Assembly (NCBI GenBank): GCA_023393125.1
Contig: JAEWMQ010000067.1
Span: 1-49,369, forward strand
Direction of reading: 5' to 3'
Length of the DNA stretch: 49,369 nt
DNA from: Bacillota bacterium
Lineage (GTDB): Bacteria; Bacillota; Clostridia; Lachnospirales; Cellulosilyticaceae
A program made the translations under genes and the position numbers. The notes under the pieces are model-generated. The model did no database searches. It was not told where the DNA came from and saw only the letters and a program-made list of their open reading frames with translations. Numbering within the stretch: the first letter of the stretch is position 1; every line of letters begins with the position of its first letter. Below are positions 8,198-15,453 of the stretch, in pieces.

Positions 8198-8626
8198 CTA
8201 TATAGCCACGAGAATGGCAATTATTAAGGATAAAAACATAATTTCCTTTAATTTCCTGTAGATTGTATTTAACCTTGAGTAAATAGCAGGTATTGTTACC
8301 CCTTCCTCTTTTGCTATCTCAGCTATTGATTGTTCACAGAAAAAGACCTTGAAGATGAGCTCCTGCTGCTCTGGCAGTAACTTCTTCAAGGCATTTTGTA
8401 ATTGTTCGATTTTTCCTGATTCAATAGTTTCAGTTTCAATATCTGTATTTTCCGACACCTGTACTCCTTTTGCTTCTAGTACTGATAATAAGACGTGCCT
8501 CCTTGTTTCTCTTCGTTCTTGTTTCTTGGTACTGTCCTCAATTTCAATACATACTTCTGCTACCTCATCGGGTACATCAATTTCCATGATTTCTCCGGTA
8601 ACACTTTCATATTTAATTTTCATCAT
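8198..8626 (-). CDS. Sigma-70-like regulator (region 4 HTH), odd C-terminus
   Basis: This 142-aa protein ends in a sigma region 4-like helix-turn-helix. PEQQELIFKVFFCEQSIAEIAKE is followed by VTIPAIYSRLNTIYRKLKEI, the recognition helix region. Such proteins head replication or transfer modules in Firmicutes mobile elements and probably act as transcription activators. The annotated end is strange: after KLKEIM it becomes purely hydrophobic (FLSLIIAILVAI). In the -1 frame from the run of five T the reading continues LNNCHSRGYIVEEFILTSNN to a stop at 8166-8168, just before the next gene's ribosome binding site. A frameshift, programmed or a sequence error, is therefore possible. MM start; GAGAGG lies upstream. 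Confidence 0.78.
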   Translation of the reverse strand: MMKIKYESVTGEIMEIDVPDEVAEVCIEIEDSTKKQERRETRRHVLLSVLEAKGVQVSENTDIETETIESGKIEQLQNALKKLLPEQQELIFKVFFCEQSIAEIAKEEGVTIPAIYSRLNTIYRKLKEIMFLSLIIAILVAI

Positions 8627-8813
8627 TAATGCCTCTCATTCTGTAATGCTAACTTTAAAGTCGCATTTTGAATAATTGACATTTGTAAACCGGTCATAAC
8701 AGCGAATATCAATGTTAGGGCAAGATTTGTATAAAGCTGTTATAAATGTGTATTTTTATGCAAAACCAGTGGAGACCTATATAGAAATATAATAAGTTTC
8801 CAGACATTAAAAT

Positions 8814-8848
8814 AAGCAGCTACACCACTATGGGTATAACTGCTTACT
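8814..8848 (-). terminator. Probable terminator after the 58-aa gene
   Basis: A hairpin lies directly after the stop at 8844. On the minus strand AAGCAG..TA.ACC pairs with GG.GTAGCTGCTT around a short loop, with two mismatches, and is followed by ATTTTAAT. It may separate the cysteine-rich gene from the phage module. Confidence 0.45.
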
Positions 8849-9020
8849 CTGTTTTGGAGCATATTGGTATTACACTTCCTACGTTATAAAGGCATTGACT
8901 GCACATAGCCTTATTTCTATGGATGCATTCAACTGGATGTTCTAGCTGATAGCCTATTTGCTTTAATAACTTATTCATCTGATGCTCTAATCGCACCTCT
9001 TGTATTGATTTACTATCCAT
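8844..9020 (-). CDS. Cysteine-rich small protein, 58 aa
   Basis: I place the start at ATG 9020, because AAGAAGG lies about 8 bases upstream. An in-frame ATG at 9143 exists but has no such site and adds unlikely sequence. The product begins MDSKSIQEVRLEHQMNKLLK and ends with CIHRNKAMCSQC and a last ICSKTE. The spacing C-x7-C-x2-C plus a later Cys could hold a zinc ion. I recognise no family. It stands alone between two terminator-like hairpins, upstream of the sigma-like gene. Confidence 0.5.
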   Translation of the reverse strand: MDSKSIQEVRLEHQMNKLLKQIGYQLEHPVECIHRNKAMCSQCLYNVGSVIPICSKTE

Positions 9021-9165
9021 GCTAAGCCCTTCTTTCTTAGTAGGAGTATTGCCTAAAAAGGGATCAGATAAACAAGAAATGTTTATAAGACATACCTTGC
9101 AATCAAAATAAAGATAGAGGACTATTTCCCTAGCTCTCCACATCGGATTCTAATTAATTCCTCCA

Positions 9166-9200
9166 ACAAAAAGACCATACCCCTTTACTGGAATATGGTC
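9166..9200 (-). terminator. Terminator of the nuclease lipoprotein gene
   Basis: On the minus strand GACCATATTCC pairs with GGGGTATGGTC around a short AGTAAA loop and is followed by TTTTTG. It is 67 bases downstream of the nuclease stop and is a normal rho-independent terminator. Confidence 0.75.
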
Positions 9201-9267
9201 AAGCTATTCATTCATTAATCAATCTTGCAATCTAAATATTTATTTACATAAATATTTAATGTACATT

Positions 9268-10272
9268 TTACTCCCCAACCATTCCATCACCATCTCTATC
9301 ATCCATATATTTATATAGCCAATGGTCAGAATAAATTGGCATTGAATATCCAGCGGCCTTAGCTTCCTTAATTGTGACCTTCCCATTTCCATTTGTATCG
9401 ACTTTAGAAAGTTCAGCTTGCTCGTTAGAGGTTGTCTCTACTTTCTCACTTGTTTCTACTGCTGGTTCACTAGTTTCAACAACCTCGTTTTCTACTGCAT
9501 CTGGGTTTCTATTTGGAAACTCATCAATAATATTATTACCTTTTATCGTGTATTCAAATTTATAACTAGATGGAATCTGTGTTGATGTATTTGGATAGGT
9601 AATAGTAGCAACAAAGTTAGTACATCCACCTGCATCTCTAATTACTTTTTCCATATAAGCTTGATCACCATGTCTGTTTAAAGTACTATTCTGTGGGGTT
9701 ATATTATATGCATTTGATACTCCACCAAGTGAATCAGCAATTACATGCCCTTGGTCAAGGTCTGCTTGCTCAGTACCTGGTACATTAGCTTCATCATCAT
9801 AATATCTTCCATCTGAATTTACTGGCTCTGTATCATCATTTTGAAGTATAATTTCATCTGCTAACACATAAACAAGTTGACCATATTCATTTGTAAGCCC
9901 CCAATATAACCTATCACCATAGCCAATGTCTACAGCAACATTATTTTGTCTATTTCCGGATCTATCCCCTCCGTCTACCTCAACTATTTGATATGATTGT
10001 CCATTATATTGGTAATAACCATTTTCTATATTGGTCTCTGAAGATGTTCCTGTTGCATCCTGTTCTTCCGTTTGTACAATCTCTTCATCATCTTGTGGAG
10101 GTTCTTCTGCAATCTCAGCATCTTCTATCTCTATTTGTTGTTCATCAATTGTTTCTTTTGCTATCTCTTGTGATTTTATATCAGAGTCAGTATTAGCACA
10201 GCTTGTCGCCATGAGACTGGAAAGTAATAGCATTGCTAATAGCCTAATTTGTTTATTTACTATTTTTTTCAT
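9268..10272 (-). CDS. Secreted DNA/RNA non-specific endonuclease lipoprotein
   Basis: The protein is 334 aa. A signal peptide ends in LMATSC, so Cys25 is probably lipid-anchored. An acidic low-complexity linker (about 30-80) follows, then a bba-metal type DNA/RNA nuclease domain (about 85-255). The catalytic motif is DQGH (173-176, His176) instead of the common DRGH. NITPQN near 190-195 supplies the metal-binding Asn. After a second linker the C-terminus (290-334) has DTNGNGKVT and a final DRDGDGMVGE, an EF-hand/Excalibur-like calcium-binding repeat. It probably degrades extracellular nucleic acids for nutrition. SD AAAGGGG is present. It is monocistronic with its own terminator. Confidence 0.88.
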   Translation of the reverse strand: MKKIVNKQIRLLAMLLLSSLMATSCANTDSDIKSQEIAKETIDEQQIEIEDAEIAEEPPQDDEEIVQTEEQDATGTSSETNIENGYYQYNGQSYQIVEVDGGDRSGNRQNNVAVDIGYGDRLYWGLTNEYGQLVYVLADEIILQNDDTEPVNSDGRYYDDEANVPGTEQADLDQGHVIADSLGGVSNAYNITPQNSTLNRHGDQAYMEKVIRDAGGCTNFVATITYPNTSTQIPSSYKFEYTIKGNNIIDEFPNRNPDAVENEVVETSEPAVETSEKVETTSNEQAELSKVDTNGNGKVTIKEAKAAGYSMPIYSDHWLYKYMDDRDGDGMVGE

Positions 10273-10425
10273 CTTTTCGTCCCCTTTTTGACATTTTCCT
10301 TAATTATCCCATTTCAACTTATTCTTGTCAATTATATCATTATTTTTATGCAAGAAATGATTATAAAAAAAATAAGATACGATCGTAAGAATTTGATGCG
10401 AAAAATGCGAATTTATAACTTTTAC

Positions 10426-10482
10426 AAAAAAGGCTTTCAGGTCTTGAAATTTATAATAAAACTTCAAATTGACCCGAAAGCC
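10426..10482 (-). terminator. Terminator of the 35-aa peptide gene
   Basis: Minus-strand GGCTTTCGGGTC pairs with GACCTGAAAGCC (one mismatch), with a further TTGAA/TTCAA inner stem, followed by six T. It overlaps the end of the 35-aa ORF, whose stop lies in the hairpin. Confidence 0.7.
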
Positions 10483-10571
10483 CTCGTATCTTTTAAGACT
10501 TTCAAGCCATCTTCTATATCATAAACTTTCTTTACATATTTAATAAATTTCTTCAAGTAACTCTTAATCAT
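10464..10571 (-). CDS. Small cationic peptide, 35 aa
   Basis: This ORF runs from ATG 10571 to TGA 10464-10466. It begins MIKSYLKKFIKYVKKVY, strongly basic and amphipathic, followed by DIEDGLKVLKDTRAFGSI. GAGGTG stands just 3 bases before the ATG. An in-frame ATG six codons upstream is possible but has no SD. A consensus -10 box lies about 37 bases upstream, and a strong terminator hairpin covers the stop, so this looks like a complete one-gene transcription unit. I recognise no family. A toxin-like or membrane-active peptide is conceivable, but only from its composition. A regulatory RNA with an accidental ORF is the main alternative. Confidence 0.4.
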   Translation of the reverse strand: MIKSYLKKFIKYVKKVYDIEDGLKVLKDTRAFGSI

Positions 10572-10607
10572 CTTCACCTCAGCTGTCATTTTTATGTTCA
10601 AGAAAAG

Positions 10608-10636
10608 ATTATATATGAACTGGCCAAATGCAGTAA
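10608..10636 (-). promoter_or_regulatory. Promoter of the 35-aa peptide gene
   Basis: Perfect -10 TATAAT (10608-10613), a 17-base spacer, and a weak -35 TTACTG (10631-10636). It would start transcription near 10601, giving a leader of about 30 bases. Confidence 0.5.
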
Positions 10637-10737
10637 GAAAAGTTTGAATTTAAATTATTTGTGTAAAGATGCCTCAGGAATTTAAATTTATAGTAAAACC
10701 CAAATTTTTCCAAAAAATTCTATCTAAGTACAATTAA

Positions 10738-10766
10738 TTGAAAATTATTAAACTATAGTGTAAGAT
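10738..10766 (+). promoter_or_regulatory. Possible promoter for the nuclease genes
   Basis: TTGAAA (10738-10743), 17 bases, then TAAGAT (10761-10766). The match to consensus is moderate, but the spacing and the position ahead of the truncated regulator and both nuclease-like genes fit. Confidence 0.4.
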
Positions 10767-10792
10767 TTAAGTAGAAGCAAAAATTCTCAGAA

Positions 10793-10948
10793 ATGCAGAG
10801 AAAAGACCTACAAGAACTTGCAGGCATTAGTTCTGCATCCATAGCCAAACTTGGCAAAGGTATGAATATTGCTACTGATGTTCTTCTAAAAATCTGTGAT
10901 GCTTTGGATTTTACTTTAGATGACATCATGGCAACGATAAAGAATTAA
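10793..10948 (+). pseudogene. XRE-family regulator lacking its N-terminus
   Basis: The 51 codons read MQRKDLQELAGISSASIAKL and then ATDVLLKICDALDFTLDDIM, the typical second to fifth helices of small XRE/Cro-like regulators. Full members of this group have about 18 more residues at the start (a first helix), which are missing here. An in-frame TAG lies seven codons upstream of the ATG and no Shine-Dalgarno is visible. These regulators often accompany restriction-modification genes as control proteins, and this one sits 34 bases before the first nuclease-like gene. I judge it a decayed controller; a short functional form cannot be excluded. Confidence 0.6.
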
Positions 10949-10982
10949 CCACAACAAAAATACAAATACGGAGGTATCAACG

Positions 10983-11747
10983 ATGGCTAAAATAACTGGA
11001 GATAACAGTGATGGATTCACAAACGAAACAGAAATAATAAATTATATCAACACCCAGAAGACATATGAAAATCTCAATTCAAATATGCAGGATTTCATAA
11101 AGTTTTTATTCTCTGGCGTAAATGTGTCAGGAATCCGTATTACGGCAACCAAACCCCAAGGAATGGTTAAGCCCGATATAGCTATCACTATTAACGGAAA
11201 CACAAAATATGTTAGTGTAAAAAAAGGATCTGGAAATAGTGTACACCAGGAACAATTATCTCTATTTGAAACATTCCTTAAGAACAGTGGAATCAGCTCA
11301 CAAATTATAACCTATCTTAAAGAATTCCATTATGGAGATGGTTCAATTGATGGTAAAGGTGGCACAAGAATTAGTGCAAACGAATGGATTTCAAATAACT
11401 ACTCAAAAGTTTCATCCATTAATAAAGCATTCAAAGATAACACATTTTTGATTAAGGTATTTAACAGAATTCTTTTTGTTGGAAATGTCTCACCAGCTCC
11501 TACTGTCGATGCTATTTTTCATGGAAACATTAATCGTGCTTTATGGGCTAGTAGAGATGAAATAATTACTTATCTACTGAACTGGAATAATACTTCTAAT
11601 AACATACATTTTAGTAATCTGAGTTACCAAGTATGGAATAGAAATCTGAATTATAATCCAAATACTGCAAATAGACGTCATGTTATGCAGTTGAAATGGG
11701 CTAGTTTAAGTGAAGACCTTACTTCAATAAAGAGAAACCGTAAATAA
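10983..11747 (+). CDS. Putative restriction endonuclease subunit (254 aa)
   Basis: I recognise no named family. The protein shares a full-length pattern with the N-terminal half of the next gene: TNETEI near the start, KPDIAITINGN (63-73), VSVKKGSGNSVHQE (77-90), RILFVGN, ..HGNI..ALW, YQVWN and MQLKWASL near the end. D65, S78-V-K80 and E90 are spaced like a PD-(D/E)XK core. Ser replaces the acidic residue of the xK motif and a Glu follows ten residues after the Lys, as known for the Cfr10I/Bse634I type. Context (two cytosine methyltransferases downstream, a regulator upstream) supports a restriction role. SD GGAGG; no signal peptide or membrane segment. The function is inference. Confidence 0.7.
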   Translation: MAKITGDNSDGFTNETEIINYINTQKTYENLNSNMQDFIKFLFSGVNVSGIRITATKPQGMVKPDIAITINGNTKYVSVKKGSGNSVHQEQLSLFETFLKNSGISSQIITYLKEFHYGDGSIDGKGGTRISANEWISNNYSKVSSINKAFKDNTFLIKVFNRILFVGNVSPAPTVDAIFHGNINRALWASRDEIITYLLNWNNTSNNIHFSNLSYQVWNRNLNYNPNTANRRHVMQLKWASLSEDLTSIKRNRK

Positions 11748-11776
11748 TTCTTTGATTAAATAAAGGAGGAATTAAC

Positions 11777-13342
11777 ATGGCAGATAATTCACATGGAACA
11801 AACAACGAACTAGAGATGGCAGATTATCTTGATGGAAAAAAATATAAAGACCTAAATCTTACCATGAAAGAATTCATTAAGTACATCTGCAAAACTAAAA
11901 ACATCCCTTTAAATGATAAAACAGCAATTGCTGCCGAATATGTCAAAAACAACAAGTTAAAACAAGATATCTATATAACAATTAATGGTAATAAAATGGG
12001 CATAAGTCTAAAAATGGGTTCTGGCAATTCATGTCATCAAGAAAAAATCGAAGACTTTGTAAGCTTTATTCAACAAGAATTGAATGCCTCCAATGAAATT
12101 TGTAATCTGTGGCGTTTCTTTATTTGGGCCGATGGTACTCTTAATGGAACCGGATCAATGGATAAGAATGAAAAAGGAAAAATTATATGCAGATTCGATG
12201 CAACAAACTTCAAAAAAAGCTATCCTGAAAAAAGAAAAGTTTTACAGAAATTCATTGATGAAAACAAAGCTGAATTGATAAATCGAGCATTATTCGTTGG
12301 AAAATATAATAGCGATGTTGACTTTGTCTATCATGGAACATATAAACAAGGTCGCTGGATTTCAAAAAAAGAAGTAATTGACTTTCAAATAAACCAAACA
12401 TCTACATCTAACCGTGCTTGTTTTAAACTTGGAAGTCTTACTATACAAGCTTGGAATGTTTCATTAAAAGGAAATACAGAACATAAACGAGGCGAAATTC
12501 AGCTTAAATATGGATCAATGAAAGATGATTTTGATGTTCTAATGAAAGACAATGCTGAAACTATCGGAACTTTCCTTGGAGATTTAGAGGAATTTGCATT
12601 GAGTCAGATTTTAAACAAAAACAAAGATAACTCCATGTGGAAAATCTTATTGCCTAATGTTTGTGATTTTTCAAACTATTATTTAATTAAGGTATCATCA
12701 CATCAAATGTCCTCTCTCAGTGGAAAAAAAGTAAAAACCAAAAGTGATGCATACGTAGTAAAAATGAATTTAACGAGAGAATTTCTTCTCGGCAAAGAAT
12801 ATGTATTAGATGAAACTGATATAAAAGATTTTTCATATGAAATACAGCATAACACAGGAATCTCAATAAAGATGAAGCAATCAAAGAACTTTACATACCA
12901 AAAACTTACGAGAAATTCATTCTGTAAAGCGTTTTCCAATATTGATGATGTGGAATTTTGGTTAACTTCATTGCTCATTTATAGTGCTGATAAAGAAAGA
13001 TATAAAAATTCAAAAATAATAAATGATTTAGGGGATTCAGTGGATGAATACCTTGATAAAGTAAATCGTCTTATGGGAATATCCATCATAGATACAGAAT
13101 GCAGTTCATTTTGGGACGCCGTTAGAAAAGTTGCTCAGCAAAAGATTAAATCCGAAATCCAATCTAATGTTGAATTGTCAGAAAATATTTTTATGGGGAT
13201 GCATTGGTTTGAATCTCCCTATCACGCCATTTATCTCTATGAAGGTGGAAGATTGAAGAAAAATGAAATAACTGATTTTTCCATCACAACTGGTTCTGGA
13301 AGAAGCAGAGGAACGTACAACATAGAAATTACTCCTGCATAA
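11777..13342 (+). CDS. Putative restriction endonuclease, two-domain (521 aa)
   Basis: Residues 1-255 are a paralogue of the whole preceding protein, with KQDIYITINGN (62-72) and ISLKMGSGNSCHQE (76-89). Thus D64, S77, K79 and E89 have the same spacing. Residues about 265-521 add another domain with TKSDAYVVKM (D324) and GISIKMKQSKNFTYQKL (S363, K365), a pattern seen in other PD-(D/E)XK restriction enzymes. The protein may therefore hold two nuclease-like cores. It follows the 254-aa gene by 29 bases with a strong AAAGGAGG site, so they are an operon. The gene ends at a bidirectional terminator facing the methyltransferases. No P-loop is present, so it is not a translocating enzyme. Function inferred. 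Confidence 0.7.
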   Translation: MADNSHGTNNELEMADYLDGKKYKDLNLTMKEFIKYICKTKNIPLNDKTAIAAEYVKNNKLKQDIYITINGNKMGISLKMGSGNSCHQEKIEDFVSFIQQELNASNEICNLWRFFIWADGTLNGTGSMDKNEKGKIICRFDATNFKKSYPEKRKVLQKFIDENKAELINRALFVGKYNSDVDFVYHGTYKQGRWISKKEVIDFQINQTSTSNRACFKLGSLTIQAWNVSLKGNTEHKRGEIQLKYGSMKDDFDVLMKDNAETIGTFLGDLEEFALSQILNKNKDNSMWKILLPNVCDFSNYYLIKVSSHQMSSLSGKKVKTKSDAYVVKMNLTREFLLGKEYVLDETDIKDFSYEIQHNTGISIKMKQSKNFTYQKLTRNSFCKAFSNIDDVEFWLTSLLIYSADKERYKNSKIINDLGDSVDEYLDKVNRLMGISIIDTECSSFWDAVRKVAQQKIKSEIQSNVELSENIFMGMHWFESPYHAIYLYEGGRLKKNEITDFSITTGSGRSRGTYNIEITPA

Positions 13343-13346
13343 AAAC

Positions 13347-13380
13347 AAGGATCAAAGTGTCATTTCTCACTTTGATCCTT
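13347..13380. terminator. Bidirectional terminator between nuclease and methyltransferase genes
   Basis: A perfect 13-bp stem (13347-13359 with 13368-13380) with an 8-base loop, A-rich on the left and TTTT on the right. It serves both converging operons. Confidence 0.9.
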
Positions 13381-13384
13381 TTAC

Positions 13385-14350
13385 TTATTTTTCTTTTAAT
13401 ATCTTTACTATCTCTTCTGCTATATCCTTTATTATTGGCACAACAACACTATTACCAATTTGCTTATAACTCTGATGAAAGTTTTCTTTGATTTTATAAG
13501 TATCTGGGTACCCCATTATTCGTAAACATTCTCTTTCAGTTAATTTTCTATTTTCCGAAACAACAACCGGAACATTATTTCCACCAGTTCCCATCTTTGC
13601 AGTTAAGCAAGGAGATACACCATCACATCTAAAGTTGCATCTTGATTTTCGTACTTCGTTCGCAATCAGCACATGAGTATTATCGAATCTTGGCCCCTCC
13701 ATAAAATCAGACACATGGGCCCGAATATTATCTTGGCAAATTTTTGTAACCGTATATCCCGATGAAACATTCTCGTCTAAAAGAGAATCAATAGTATATT
13801 TTAATTCCTTCTCAGTTGGAAAAGGAAACTGAAAAGCATCAGTTATTTCCGGAAATCTTTTCTTATCAAATCCAACACAATACCATCTTGCTCTGTTTTG
13901 AGGATAACCTACATCTTTTGCGTTTATTACCTTGAAAATCGGAACATAATCAATTTCTTTAAGACATTCAATGATAGTGCTCATTGTTTTTCCACCATCA
14001 TGATTACATAACCCTGCAACATTTTCCAAGAAAAAAGCGCTAGGCCTTTTTTCTTTAAGAATTCGAAGCACGTCAAAAAACAACGTTCCCCTTGTATCTT
14101 CAAATCCTAATCTCTTTCCTCCGATACTAAATGGCTGGCATGGAAACCCGGCACATAATATATCGTGATCGGGTATATCTTTTTCATCAATAATAGTAAT
14201 ATCTCCTGTTGGATACTCTCCAAAATTTTCTTTATATGTTTCTCTTGCGTACTTATCTATATCGCTTGAGAATACGCATTGGCAGCCCCAATGTTCCAAT
14301 GCAACACGAAAACCTCCAATGCCACAAAACAAATCTATAAACTTAATCAT
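13385..14350 (-). CDS. DNA (cytosine-5-)-methyltransferase, 321 aa
   Basis: A C5-cytosine methyltransferase with all main motifs: I FIDLFCGIGGF (4-14), IV GFPCQPFS with catalytic Cys71, VI FFLENVAGL, VIII PQNRARWYCVG and X QIGNSVVVP near the end. The target recognition domain lies between VIII and IX and is short. It uses S-adenosylmethionine to methylate one strand of the cognate site, probably protecting against the neighbouring nuclease-like proteins. Its start overlaps the end of the other methyltransferase by 8 bases, so both are in one operon. The two differ clearly, so they are not a recent duplication. Confidence 0.95.
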   Translation of the reverse strand: MIKFIDLFCGIGGFRVALEHWGCQCVFSSDIDKYARETYKENFGEYPTGDITIIDEKDIPDHDILCAGFPCQPFSIGGKRLGFEDTRGTLFFDVLRILKEKRPSAFFLENVAGLCNHDGGKTMSTIIECLKEIDYVPIFKVINAKDVGYPQNRARWYCVGFDKKRFPEITDAFQFPFPTEKELKYTIDSLLDENVSSGYTVTKICQDNIRAHVSDFMEGPRFDNTHVLIANEVRKSRCNFRCDGVSPCLTAKMGTGGNNVPVVVSENRKLTERECLRIMGYPDTYKIKENFHQSYKQIGNSVVVPIIKDIAEEIVKILKEK

Positions 14351-15428
14351 TACTCATATGCTCCTTGTACAATTGTTTTATTATTCCTGTAATAACAGGT
14401 GGACTAACAGCATTACCAGATTGTTTATACATCTGAGTTGCGCTCATGCCAGTTGCTTTGATACGTTCCACAAATTCCTTATCAAAGCCCTGGATATAGA
14501 AATTTTCAACTGGAGTAATCTTACGAATACGTCTCCCTTTCGATGTCTTTATAAGTATTTTAGTAGAATCTGCTCTTGCTAAAACCGTAGGAGAAATCCC
14601 CTTTATAGAATACACTCTACGCTGTCGCTCTAAATCATTATGGACTTCTCTTGGTAAATCCAATAGCTTAATTATCTTAGCTTCATTCAGCAAGTTATCT
14701 TCCACTTCTACTTCTCGTAGGTAAGATGCTATTTTGTCTGTATCAAAGAAAAATGTCTCATCAACCTCTTCTTCAAGAATATCTTCGATATAACGTTGTT
14801 TGCCTTTAAAAGAAATCTTATCAAAGAAATTGAAGCCTCCAAAATCGGTTTCATTTAATTCTTTTTTTAAAGTATCAGCTTTCACACTTCTCTTATCAGG
14901 GTTGAACTTCTCCGTAGCCCCCTGGAATATACCACATATATAGGTTCTATCCCTATTTTGTGGAACCCCTGCTTCGCATGAATTAATGACAGTAAAATCC
15001 ACTGTATATCCAATTTCATTAAGTGTACTTAATATTTTTCCAATAGTTGTTGTACCATCGTGGCTTATCAAATTCTTGACATTTTCAAGCAGAATATATT
15101 TAGGCTTTTTTTCTTCCAGTATTCTAGCTACATCAAAGAATAATGTTCCACGAATATCTTCAAATCCCTTTTGCTTTCCCGCAATACTAAACGACTGGCA
15201 AGGAAAACCTGCTAATAACAAACTATGATCTGGAATCTCCTTCTCATTTACTGCCTTTATATCTCCATGTAAATGTTCTTTGCTAAAATTTGCAATGTAT
15301 GATTTTTGTGCAAAAGGGTCTATTTCTGATGCAAAAACTACTTCAGCATTAATTCTGGCTTTATTTAGACCTTCTTCAAAACCTCCAATTCCCGAGAATA
15401 ATGAAACCACTTTAATCTTCTTTTTCAT
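14343..15428 (-). CDS. DNA (cytosine-5-)-methyltransferase, 361 aa
   Basis: A second C5-cytosine methyltransferase. Motif I is VVSLFSGIGGFEEGL, IV GFPCQSFS (catalytic Cys77), VI ILLENVKNL, VIII PQNRDRTYICG and X QSGNAVSPP. I start it at ATG 15428, with AAAGGA 7 bases upstream. An ATG at 15470 has its AGAGG directly adjacent to the start and would add 14 residues before the conserved core. The region between VIII and IX is longer than in its partner, in line with a different target. Two C5 enzymes together suggest that the two strands of an asymmetric site are each methylated by one enzyme. Confidence 0.94.
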   Translation of the reverse strand: MKKKIKVVSLFSGIGGFEEGLNKARINAEVVFASEIDPFAQKSYIANFSKEHLHGDIKAVNEKEIPDHSLLLAGFPCQSFSIAGKQKGFEDIRGTLFFDVARILEEKKPKYILLENVKNLISHDGTTTIGKILSTLNEIGYTVDFTVINSCEAGVPQNRDRTYICGIFQGATEKFNPDKRSVKADTLKKELNETDFGGFNFFDKISFKGKQRYIEDILEEEVDETFFFDTDKIASYLREVEVEDNLLNEAKIIKLLDLPREVHNDLERQRRVYSIKGISPTVLARADSTKILIKTSKGRRIRKITPVENFYIQGFDKEFVERIKATGMSATQMYKQSGNAVSPPVITGIIKQLYKEHMSND

Positions 15429-15453
15429 GTAATTGTCCTTTCCGCTAAAAGTA

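Noticed and set aside
1..8626. A complete prophage
   Set aside because: Only replication and regulatory genes are visible. Integrase, terminase, capsid, tail and lysis genes are absent from the window, so only a replication module can be claimed.
8349..8675. ORF of 108 codons antisense to the sigma-like gene
   Set aside because: Serine- and cysteine-rich composition typical of a reverse reading, with no start signal.
8627..8843. A promoter or RNA gene in the gap before the sigma-like gene
   Set aside because: I found no -35/-10 pair with acceptable spacing and no clear structure apart from the listed hairpin at its right end.
11216..12033. GSGNS motifs read as ATP-binding P-loops in the nuclease-like proteins
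   Set aside because: They lack the GK[ST] end and follow a beta-strand SxK, so they do not fit Walker A. A GTP- or ATP-driven restriction enzyme is not supported.
12703..12978. ORF of 91 codons antisense to the 521-aa nuclease-like gene
   Set aside because: No ribosome binding site and a composition that mirrors the coding strand; a shadow reading.
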